From Acetobacteraceae bacterium (GTDB lineage: Bacteria > Pseudomonadota > Alphaproteobacteria > Acetobacterales > Acetobacteraceae), in NCBI GenBank assembly GCA_947478535.1, contig CANJXD010000151.1, positions 1-11,008 of the forward strand: a stretch of 11,008 nt of DNA, read 5' to 3'. Below are positions 1 to 5,814 of this stretch, piece after piece. The position numbers were made by a program, and so were the translations under genes. Under the pieces are notes generated by a model. That model worked only from the letters and a program-made list of their open reading frames with translations. It was not told the DNA's origin and did not search any database. The first letter of the stretch is position 1. The number at the start of each line of letters is the position of its first letter.

Positions 1-729
1 GACGTGCTGGCGCGTCGATCCCAGAGCGAGGCAGGTCTTGAAGCCGTCGAGCATCTCGTTGAGGTCCGTCACCAGCGTGAAGGGCCGTGCGTCCAGCATA
101 TTGGCGTAGTAATGCGCGGCGTCGGAAGCGAGCACGACATAGCCGCGCTTCGTCTTCACCCGCACCACCTGCATGCCCGCGGAATGTCCGCCGACGTGAT
201 GCAGCGTGACGCCGGGCGCCACTTCGCTGGTCATGTCGTGGAACTGGACATTGCCGGCATAGATGCGGCGCACCATCGCCGTCACATCCTCCACATCGAA
301 GGGACGGCGGGCGAAGGGGTGGCACATGCAGCGGCCCGTGCAGAAGGCCATCTCCCGGTCCTGCACGTGGTAGCGGTGCTTCGTGAAAAGGCCGTTGTTG
401 CCGGAATGGTCCCAGTGCAGATGCGTCAGCACCACATCCGTCACCGTATCCGGCGTCGCCCCAAGGGCCTTCAGCCCTTCTTCCACCGGCAGCGTGATCG
501 TCCGCCCGCGCCGCGTGGCCGATGCCTTGTCGAAGCCGGTATCGACGACGATGGTCCGCCCGCCGCCCACCACGAGCCAGACGAAGAAATCCATCGGCAT
601 CGGGCTGTCATGCTGGTCCGCCGGCTCGGTCAGCGGCGGCAGGAAATTCTCCGACAGACGGCGCTTCGCGTCATGGGAATAGCGGATGGCATGCACCTCG
701 TATTCGGGTGCGTCCGAGGGATCGGTCAT
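1..729 (-). CDS. MBL-fold hydrolase, N-acyl-homoserine-lactonase-like family (3' end cut by window)
   Basis: The minus-strand frame is open from an ATG at 729-727 to base 1, giving 243 codons with no stop, so the C-terminus lies outside the window. A strong Shine-Dalgarno sequence (AGGAGG) sits a few bases upstream of the ATG and fixes the start. The zinc-site motif HLHWDH is at residues 103-108. The next metal ligands are His182 in VGGHSAG and bridging Asp203 in LASDAAHYY; the last His should lie beyond the edge. The order and spacing match the AttM/AiiA-like lactonase branch of the metallo-beta-lactamase superfamily, which opens lactone rings such as acyl-homoserine lactones using two zinc ions. 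There is no signal peptide, so the protein is probably cytoplasmic. The gene is divergent from a racemase-family gene across 178 bases, which may point to a catabolic lactone or cyclic imide rather than quorum quenching. The family call is firm; the substrate is inferred. Confidence 0.88.
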   Translation of the reverse strand, partial: MTDPSDAPEYEVHAIRYSHDAKRRLSENFLPPLTEPADQHDSPMPMDFFVWLVVGGGRTIVVDTGFDKASATRRGRTITLPVEEGLKALGATPDTVTDVVLTHLHWDHSGNNGLFTKHRYHVQDREMAFCTGRCMCHPFARRPFDVEDVTAMVRRIYAGNVQFHDMTSEVAPGVTLHHVGGHSAGMQVVRVKTKRGYVVLASDAAHYYANMLDARPFTLVTDLNEMLDGFKTCLALGSTRQHV

Positions 730-795
730 GGCTTTCCTCCTGCTTCCCCGTAGGGGTGCGCCATGGCCGCATGCCGCCCCGCGGCTGTCAACGGA

Positions 796-815
796 TTGGT
801 GGTAAAAGCTACCAA
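796..815. promoter_or_regulatory. Imperfect dyad, possible operator between divergent genes
   Basis: Two nested inverted repeats occur here: TTGGT (796-800) with ACCAA (811-815), and TGGTA (800-804) with TACCA (810-814). This is an AT-rich island in otherwise GC-rich DNA, between the divergent MBL hydrolase and racemase-family genes. It lies about 28 bases upstream of the candidate -35 of the racemase-family gene, where an activator of the LysR or GntR type could bind. No regulator of either type is encoded in the window, so the binding protein is unknown. Confidence 0.3.
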
Positions 816-842
816 CAGGTCCATTCGAAATCTTTGCACGTC

Positions 843-871
843 TTGCCGCACCCGCGGGTTTCCGCGACAAT
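843..871 (+). promoter_or_regulatory. Candidate sigma-70-type promoter for the racemase-family gene
   Basis: TTGCCG (843-848) and GACAAT (866-871) are separated by 17 bases and each matches 4 of 6 consensus positions. Transcription would start near 878, leaving a leader of about 30 bases that contains the purine-rich ribosome-binding site (GGGGAGGG, about 893-900) before the ATG at 908. The prediction rests only on this motif match. Confidence 0.3.
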
Positions 872-907
872 TCCCCACCCGCGCGACGGGAAGGGGAGGG
901 CACGGCC

Positions 908-1738
908 ATGCGCATCTGGCACCAGAGTTTCAGTGACCTGGACCGTGTGCCGCTGTATCGCCGCACGCTCCAGGCCCATGCCGCGCAGGTCTGCGACCCC
1001 GGCGATTCCGTCACCGTGCATGGCCTTCGCCCCGGTACCTATGGCCCGGACCTCGCCCCCATCGATGCCATCCGTTACCGCTACATCGAGTTCCTGAACG
1101 AGGCGCAGATCTGCGAGGCCGTGCTCGCCGCCGAGCGCGAGGGGTATGACGCCTTCGCCCTGGGCTGCTTCTTCGACCCGGCGCTGCGCGCCGCGCGATC
1201 GCTGGTGGATATCCCCGTCGTCGGCCTGTCGGAAAGCTGCATGCTGATGGCCTGCTCGCTCGGAAAATCCTTCGGCATGGTCGCCCTCAATCGCGACCAG
1301 CAGCGGTTGCATGAGGAACTGGCGCATCATTACAGCCTCGAAGGCCGCATGGTCGGCGCGCTGGGGATGGAACCGCCGATCGACGAATACATGCTCGAAG
1401 CCGATGAGGCGACGACGGCGCCGATGGCCGAAGGCTTCGTGCGTGCCTGCCGCAAGCTGCTCGACAAGGGCGCGGAGGTCATCATCCCCGGAGACGGCTT
1501 CCTCGCCGAATTCGTCTGGCGGCGTGGCATCCGGGAGGTCGACGGCGCGCCGGTGCTGGATTCCCTCGGCACGCTGTTCCGGCACGCCGCCTTCATGGCG
1601 GGTGCCCGGGAAAAGCTCGGCCTCGGTGTCTCCCGTCGCGGCATCTACGCGAAGCCGCCGGCGAGCATGGTGGCGGATGCCCGTCGACGCGCCGGTATTG
1701 CGTCGGTCTCCGAGGCCGATTTCTCCGGCCGGGGCTGA
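908..1738 (+). CDS. Aspartate/glutamate/hydantoin racemase superfamily protein with Cys-to-Asp change
   Basis: This 276-residue protein starts at an ATG preceded by a GGGGAGGG ribosome-binding site. It has the two-lobed Asp/Glu racemase superfamily pattern seen in hydantoin racemases: an N-terminal strand (MRIWHQSF), the first active-site loop ALGCFFDP with Cys87, a VVGLSES segment (residues 104-110), and the second lobe with VIIPGDGF (191-198). In two-base racemases the second loop normally carries a Cys after Gly; here that position is Asp196. The family includes racemases that invert a chiral carbon with two Cys residues, and single-Cys enzymes such as maleate isomerase and arylmalonate decarboxylase. 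Loss of the second Cys suggests that this protein is not a conventional racemase. Length is somewhat above the roughly 230-250 residues usual for hydantoin racemases, with extra residues at the C-terminus. It is cytoplasmic. It ends three bases before the stop of the convergent tetR gene. The family call is sound; the reaction is unknown. Confidence 0.85.
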   Translation: MRIWHQSFSDLDRVPLYRRTLQAHAAQVCDPGDSVTVHGLRPGTYGPDLAPIDAIRYRYIEFLNEAQICEAVLAAEREGYDAFALGCFFDPALRAARSLVDIPVVGLSESCMLMACSLGKSFGMVALNRDQQRLHEELAHHYSLEGRMVGALGMEPPIDEYMLEADEATTAPMAEGFVRACRKLLDKGAEVIIPGDGFLAEFVWRRGIREVDGAPVLDSLGTLFRHAAFMAGAREKLGLGVSRRGIYAKPPASMVADARRRAGIASVSEADFSGRG

Positions 1739-1741
1739 ACC

Positions 1742-2458
1742 CTACCGCCGCGCGGCGCGCGCCGTGCTGGCGCGGGCCGGTCGCACCGTGGGCTTGCGGG
1801 CTGGCTTCGCCGGGCGCGTCGCGGCGGGCGGTGGCAGCGCCTGCGCCTGAACGAGGGCCAGCAGCATGCGCGACATTTCCTCCGCCAAATCCGGCAGCGC
1901 CAGGCGGCCGTTCGGGCGGTACCAGACATAGGCCCAGCTCACCATTCCGCCGATCGCCAGCGCCGCGAGCCGCGCATCCGGCACCCGGAACTCCCCGCTC
2001 TCGGCGCCTTCGGCCAGCAGCGCGGACAGCTTGTGGTCGAAATCCCGCCGCATGGCGCTGATGCGCTCGAAGTCGCGCGGCAGCAGGTTCTTTTCCTCCC
2101 GCGCGAAGATCGCGATGTGCTTCTGGCTTTCCAGCACCGCGGTCACGAAGCGCCGGCCAAGCTCCGCCAGCTTCTCCGTCGGGGTCGTCTCCTCCAGCGC
2201 CAGCACGCCTTCCATGGCGCGCAGGGCGGAGGCGATGCCGCGCGAGCAGATCTCCGCCAGCAATTCGCTCTTCGAGCTGAAATGCGCGTAGATGAAGGGC
2301 TTGGTCACGCCAAGCCGTTCCGCGACCGAATCCAGCGTGGTGTTTTCATAGCCACGCTCGTAGAAAAGCTCGACCGCTGCGGCGATCGTCCGCTCGCGCT
2401 TCAGCGCGGCGACTTCGTCACGGATGCCCATTGCCGGGGCGGGGTTCGGGTTCGCCAT
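1742..2458 (-). CDS. TetR/AcrR family transcriptional regulator with basic C-terminal tail
   Basis: The protein has 238 residues. Residues about 22-70 form the TetR DNA-binding domain: a first helix (TIAAAVELFYERGY), then the turn and recognition region TLDSVAERLGVTKPFIYAHF, followed by SSKSELL. Residues about 75-205 are an all-helical ligand and dimer domain; the FAREEKNLLPRDF segment resembles the KstR2/FadR-like branch, whose known members sense acyl-CoAs. That would fit the acyl-CoA dehydrogenase gene 83 bases upstream on the same strand. From about residue 209 the chain becomes a tail rich in Pro, Ala, Arg and Lys (for example PAKPARKPTVRPAR), beyond the usual end of the family. The ATG at 2458 has only a weak ribosome-binding site, and the next ATG (2431) has none visible. 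The gene is convergent with the racemase-family gene, three bases apart. It may autoregulate and repress the acyl-CoA dehydrogenase; the ligand is inferred from context. Confidence 0.9.
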   Translation of the reverse strand: MANPNPAPAMGIRDEVAALKRERTIAAAVELFYERGYENTTLDSVAERLGVTKPFIYAHFSSKSELLAEICSRGIASALRAMEGVLALEETTPTEKLAELGRRFVTAVLESQKHIAIFAREEKNLLPRDFERISAMRRDFDHKLSALLAEGAESGEFRVPDARLAALAIGGMVSWAYVWYRPNGRLALPDLAEEMSRMLLALVQAQALPPPAATRPAKPARKPTVRPARASTARAARR

Positions 2459-2500
2459 GGGGTGCGTTGGCCTTTATCCCTGCGGGTACGATTCCCGCCG

Positions 2501-2538
2501 GCTTTACCAGCCACGCAGGGACTAGGCCAGAGTAAAGC
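2501..2538. repeat. 7-bp inverted repeat with 24-bp spacer upstream of the tetR gene
   Basis: GCTTTAC (2501-2507) and GTAAAGC (2532-2538) are exact inverted copies 24 bases apart, in the 83-base gap between the acyl-CoA dehydrogenase stop and the tetR start. The arm centres are 31 bases apart, about three helical turns. The same arm length and spacer recur at 3748-3785. It could be a regulator site, but 7-bp arms can occur by chance. Confidence 0.35.
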
Positions 2539-2541
2539 ATC

Positions 2542-3714
2542 TCAGCCCTGGGCGCGCGCTGGCTTCGCATTCTTCGGCATCATGTCGCGGGAGATGATTT
2601 CCTTCATCACCTCCACCGCACCGCCACCGATGCGCCCCAGCCTGGCATCCACAAAGGCGCGGGCGATCGGGTACTCCCACATATAGCCCCAGCCCCCGAA
2701 GAACTGCAGGCACTGGTCCATCACGCGGCCCTGCAATTCCGTCGTCGTCAGCTTCAGCATCGCCGCGTCGATGGCGGACAGCTCTCGCTTCAGATGCAAC
2801 TCGATGCAGCGGTCGAGGAAGACGCGTTGGGCCAGCGTATCGGCGCGCATCTCCGCCAGCTTGAAGCGGGTGTTCTGGAAATCCGCCAGCGTCTGGCCGA
2901 ACATCTTGCGCTGCGTCGCGTAGTCCACCGTCCACTCGATCGCGGCTTCCGAGGATGCGACAGCGCGGATCGCCTGCACGAGGCGTTCCTGCGGCAATTC
3001 GTTCATCAGCATGGCGAAGCCGCGGCCTTCCTCGCCGAGCAGGCAGTCCACGGGCACGCGCATATCCTCGAAGAACAGCTCCGCCGTGTCCTGCGCCTTG
3101 CAGCCGATCTTCTCCAGCTTCCGGCCGCGCTTAAAGCCCGGCAGGGTGGTATCGACCAGCAGCAGGGAAACGCCCTTGGCGCCCAGCTTCGGGTCCGTCT
3201 TGCAGGCCAACAGAAGCAGGTCCGCGCCATGGGCGGCGGTGATGAACACCTTCTGCCCGTTGACGACGTAGTGGTCCCCGTCCCGGATCGCGGTGGTGCG
3301 GATATTCGCCACGTCGCTGCCGCCGGACGGCTCGCTCATGCCGAGGCTGCACACCACCGTGCCTTCCGCCATTCCTGGCAGCCAGCGGCGCTTCTGCGCC
3401 TCCGTCCCGCAGTGGACGAGGTAGGGGGAGATGATCTCGGATTGCAGGTAGAAGGTCGGCCCCGTCATCCCTGCGCGGGCCATCTCCTCGATCAGGATGG
3501 TGCCATGCAGGAAATCGCCGCCCGCGCCGCCGTATTCCTCCGGCACCGAGGTGCAGAGGAAGCCCATCTCGCCGGCCTTCAGCCAAGCCGAGCGCGGCAC
3601 GATGCCGTCCTTCTCCCACCCCGCGTGATGGGGCGCGATCTCCTCCGCGATGAAGCGCTTCACCTGGTCGCGGAACAGCTCATGGTCGGGTGAGAAAAGG
3701 GTGCGCGGGATCAC
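2542..3714 (-). CDS. Acyl-CoA dehydrogenase (LCAD-like)
   Basis: This 390-residue protein has the full length of an FAD-dependent acyl-CoA dehydrogenase, which introduces a 2,3 double bond into acyl-CoA and passes electrons to ETF. The N-terminal helical domain spans about 1-120. The FAD/substrate signature GMSEPSGGSDVANIRTTA is at 125-142, the beta domain runs to about 235, and the C-terminal helices carry QRKMFGQTLADFQ (268-280) and QFFGGWGYMWEYPIARAF (337-354), close to long-chain acyl-CoA dehydrogenase. At the position of the MCAD catalytic Glu the sequence is RIGGGAVEVM, so that Glu is Gly. The likely base is Glu243 in PQERL, as in LCAD and isovaleryl-CoA dehydrogenase. The start is GTG at 3714, chosen because GGAGG lies 10 bases upstream and the next Met is residue 50. 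A candidate promoter and inverted repeat lie directly upstream, and tetR follows. The exact acyl-CoA is unknown. Confidence 0.93.
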   Translation of the reverse strand: MIPRTLFSPDHELFRDQVKRFIAEEIAPHHAGWEKDGIVPRSAWLKAGEMGFLCTSVPEEYGGAGGDFLHGTILIEEMARAGMTGPTFYLQSEIISPYLVHCGTEAQKRRWLPGMAEGTVVCSLGMSEPSGGSDVANIRTTAIRDGDHYVVNGQKVFITAAHGADLLLLACKTDPKLGAKGVSLLLVDTTLPGFKRGRKLEKIGCKAQDTAELFFEDMRVPVDCLLGEEGRGFAMLMNELPQERLVQAIRAVASSEAAIEWTVDYATQRKMFGQTLADFQNTRFKLAEMRADTLAQRVFLDRCIELHLKRELSAIDAAMLKLTTTELQGRVMDQCLQFFGGWGYMWEYPIARAFVDARLGRIGGGAVEVMKEIISRDMMPKNAKPARAQG

Positions 3715-3724
3715 GCTGGCAATT

Positions 3725-3729
3725 CCTCC
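3725..3729 (-). promoter_or_regulatory. Ribosome-binding site that fixes the GTG start of the acyl-CoA dehydrogenase
   Basis: On the minus strand GGAGG ends 10 bases before the GTG at 3714-3712. No ATG start lies near, so this site supports a GTG start and a full-length N-terminal domain. Confidence 0.65.
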
Positions 3730-3747
3730 GAGGGGATGGGCGAGGGC

Positions 3748-3785
3748 CCTTACCCATCAGTATCGCCACGTTTTATTCGGTAAGG
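3748..3785. repeat. 7-bp inverted repeat with 24-bp spacer over the acyl-CoA dehydrogenase promoter
   Basis: CCTTACC (3748-3754) and GGTAAGG (3779-3785) are exact inverted copies with a 24-base spacer. The right arm overlaps the candidate -35 and the left arm covers the predicted start of transcription, so a bound protein would block RNA polymerase. Arm length, spacer and inward TTAC...GTAA orientation match the repeat at 2501-2538 upstream of tetR. Confidence 0.4.
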
Positions 3786-3788
3786 CAA
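3759..3788 (-). promoter_or_regulatory. Candidate sigma-70-type promoter for the acyl-CoA dehydrogenase
   Basis: On the minus strand TTGCCT (3788-3783) and GATACT (3764-3759) are 18 bases apart, each matching 4 of 6 consensus positions. They lie in the most AT-rich part of the 84-base gap before the gene. A start near 3752 would leave about 37 bases of leader including the GGAGG site. Confidence 0.35.
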
Positions 3789-3790
3789 GC

Positions 3791-3808
3791 GCCGGGGGTC
3801 AGCCCGGC
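3791..3808 (-). terminator. GC hairpin at the end of the decarboxylase-like gene, weak terminator candidate
   Basis: GCCGGG (3808-3803 on the minus strand) pairs with CCCGGC (3796-3791) around a 6-base loop that contains the first two bases of the TGA stop (3801-3799). The stem is strong but no T-run follows, so it is at best a pause site or weak terminator separating the upstream operon from the acyl-CoA dehydrogenase promoter. Confidence 0.2.
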
Positions 3809-4782
3809 TCCTCCGCGCCCGGGACGAACAACTCGTCCAGCCCCACCCGCCGCGCCCCCACGCCCTGTTCCGCGCAGAAATCGAGAAACGCCTCCAGCGT
3901 CCGCCGATTGGCCGCGACGCCGTAGGGCCAGGGGTCCGGGCCGAACAACCCGCGCGCCTGTTCCGCCGCCTCCCACGCCCAGGGCCAAGGGAAGCGGGAT
4001 GCCATGATGTCGCCCATCCGCGCCACGCTGCGCCGCTTCGCCTCCTGGAAGGCCGCCAGCAGCGCCGGCGCCAGCCAGGGGTTCCGCTCGATGACGGCGC
4101 GCTTCACCGCCAGCACATGCATGATCGGGAAGATTCCGGTGGCACGCAGATACTCCCGCTCCGCCGCCCCTACATCCGTGACAAGCCGCCGCACGCCGCT
4201 GCCGGGTATCAGCGCGGAGCGCGGTGGCTGTGCCGACAGCACCGCATCCACCTCGGCGGACAGGAGCATCGCATCGAGGTTCGTCTCCGGCCGGCTGGTC
4301 CGCCGCAGCCCCTCCGGGAAGGCGAAGCGCAGCGTTTCCTGCCGTCCGGGCGCATCGAGCCCCGCCTGCACCCAGTCGATCTCCGCCGGTGCCACGCCGA
4401 TGGCGTGCTGCAACCAGCCCCGCGCATAGATGCCTGCCGTCATCGCCCAATCGGGATCGCCCACGCGCCGCCCGCGCAGATCCTCCGGCCGCTGCACCGG
4501 CCCGTCCTCCCGCACATAGAAGGAGGACAGGCGAAAGACGCGGGAGGGAAAGACGGGAATCGCCGTCAGGCTGTCATCCCCCGCGGCCAGCCGCGCGACA
4601 TGCATGCCCATCGACATCTCATGCGCGTCCCACGCCTCGCCCCGCAGCGCGCGCTGGAAGATCTCGCCCACCGGCGGCTGCTCGACCTGCAGCGTGACAC
4701 CCGGCACGGCCACCACGCCGGAGACGAGGTCCCTCACATGGTCGTAGTCCGAAATGGCGAGGCGCAGCGCCAGCGCGGTCAT
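3799..4782 (-). CDS. 4,5-dihydroxyphthalate decarboxylase-like protein (periplasmic-binding-protein fold)
   Basis: The protein has 327 residues from the ATG at 4782. A longer open frame upstream adds only an Arg-rich stretch that overlaps the preceding gene, so it was not used. The segments [14 protein letters not shown] (9-22), [20 protein letters not shown] (38-57), [11 protein letters not shown] (74-84), a [19 protein letters not shown] stretch (104-122), [14 protein letters not shown] (215-228) and [16 protein letters not shown] (285-300) follow the family of Pseudomonas Pht5-type 4,5-dihydroxyphthalate decarboxylase. These cytosolic enzymes resemble NMT1/ABC solute-binding proteins in fold. 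No signal peptide is visible, which favours an enzyme over a receptor. The start lies one base after the TGA of the upstream Bug receptor gene (TGAGATG), so the two are probably translationally coupled. No phthalate dioxygenase or diol dehydrogenase is nearby. The family is widely over-annotated, so the substrate should be taken as an unknown aromatic or heterocyclic acid. Confidence 0.82.
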   Translation of the reverse strand: MTALALRLAISDYDHVRDLVSGVVAVPGVTLQVEQPPVGEIFQRALRGEAWDAHEMSMGMHVARLAAGDDSLTAIPVFPSRVFRLSSFYVREDGPVQRPEDLRGRRVGDPDWAMTAGIYARGWLQHAIGVAPAEIDWVQAGLDAPGRQETLRFAFPEGLRRTSRPETNLDAMLLSAEVDAVLSAQPPRSALIPGSGVRRLVTDVGAAEREYLRATGIFPIMHVLAVKRAVIERNPWLAPALLAAFQEAKRRSVARMGDIMASRFPWPWAWEAAEQARGLFGPDPWPYGVAANRRTLEAFLDFCAEQGVGARRVGLDELFVPGAEEPG

Positions 4783-4783
4783 C

Positions 4784-5758
4784 TCAACTGGCTCTTGCGC
4801 CGGGGCTCTGCGCGGCCTCGCGCAGCATCGGCCCTTCCTGCGCCATATGCGCCGCCATCTCCGCCGGCGTAGCACCGACGGGCGTGATGCCGAGCACGCC
4901 GAGCCGCTGCACCACCTCCGGCAGCTTCACGATCTCCGCCACCTCCCGCGCCACGCGCTGCACGATCTCGGCAGGCGTGCCGGTGGGGGCGACGAAGCCG
5001 TTCCAGTTGATGACGGTGAAGCCCGGCAGGCTTTCTGCCAGCGTCGGGACCTCCGGCAATTGCGGCAGGCGCTCGGCGCCGGATACGGCGATGACGCGCA
5101 GCCCGCCATTCGCCGCCGCCGGCAGCAGATCGCCCGTCACGCCCGTCAGCATCTGCACGCGCCCGGCCAGCGCTTCCGTGATGCTCTGGGCGCCACCGCG
5201 CAGCGGCACATGCACGATGTCGAGCCCCAGGCGATGCACCCAGAGCGCCGCGGCCAATTGCGTGATGGTGCCCGTGCCGGCGGAGCCATAGTTCAACTGC
5301 CCCGGCCGCGCCCGCACGAGTGCGACGAACTCCGCGAGGCTCCGCGCCGGCACGGCGGGATGCAGGGCGAAGACGGCGGGGTTGGCGCCGAAGATGCTTA
5401 TCGGCGTGAAATCCCGCGCGGGATCATACCCCACGGGCTGCATATGCGGGATGATGCCGGTCTGCGTGTTGCCGCAGAAGAACAGCGTGTATCCGTCCGG
5501 CGTGCTGCGCGCGACGAATTCGCTCGCCACCTGGCCATTCGCCCCCGCGCGGTTGTCCACCACGAAGGGCTGCCCCAGCCGCTGCGTCAGATGCTGGGAG
5601 GCGATGCGCGCCATCGTGTCCGTGCCGCCACCGGCGGGATAGGGCACCACCACCCGCACCGGCCGCGTCGGCCAGGCCTGCGCCCGCGCCGCGCCCGGCA
5701 CCGCCATCATCGCCGCACCCATCCCGAGCAGCGCCCGCCGCCCCGATCCCTGCCTCAT
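4784..5758 (-). CDS. Bug/TctC-family tripartite tricarboxylate transporter substrate-binding protein
   Basis: The chosen start is the ATG at 5758, giving 324 residues, the usual Bug length. It places a twin-arginine-like signal peptide ([20 protein letters not shown], residues 6-25) at the N-terminus, with likely cleavage at AQA before WPTRPVR. Starts further upstream (ATG at 5806, TTG at 5818) would bury the signal behind 16-20 residues. Bug landmarks follow: [12 protein letters not shown] (36-47), [18 protein letters not shown] (66-83), [21 protein letters not shown] (110-121) and [18 protein letters not shown]. Bug proteins bind carboxylates in the periplasm and deliver them to TctA/TctB membrane proteins or signal to a regulator. 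No TctA or TctB gene is in the window. The gene lies 56 bases after the molybdenum enzyme gene and is coupled to the decarboxylase-like gene, suggesting that it captures the substrate of that pathway. Confidence 0.92.
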   Translation of the reverse strand: MRQGSGRRALLGMGAAMMAVPGAARAQAWPTRPVRVVVPYPAGGGTDTMARIASQHLTQRLGQPFVVDNRAGANGQVASEFVARSTPDGYTLFFCGNTQTGIIPHMQPVGYDPARDFTPISIFGANPAVFALHPAVPARSLAEFVALVRARPGQLNYGSAGTGTITQLAAALWVHRLGLDIVHVPLRGGAQSITEALAGRVQMLTGVTGDLLPAAANGGLRVIAVSGAERLPQLPEVPTLAESLPGFTVINWNGFVAPTGTPAEIVQRVAREVAEIVKLPEVVQRLGVLGITPVGATPAEMAAHMAQEGPMLREAAQSPGARAS

Positions 5759-5814
5759 GGCCCCGATCCCTCGCCCTGCGATGCCCTCAGAGTGCGGAGC
5801 GCGCATGCCGATGG

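Noticed and set aside
4..753. Plus-strand open frame opposite the MBL hydrolase
   Set aside because: The minus strand carries the HLHWDH zinc motif and a strong ribosome-binding site; the plus frame is a His/Arg-rich shadow.
1747..1758. CGCCGCGCGGCG palindrome as a terminator between convergent genes
   Set aside because: It has no loop or T-run and encodes Ala/Arg codons of the TetR tail.
4783..4875. 31-residue N-terminal extension of the decarboxylase-like protein
   Set aside because: It is Arg-rich, overlaps the upstream Bug gene, and the family's first conserved strand begins just after the ATG at 4782.
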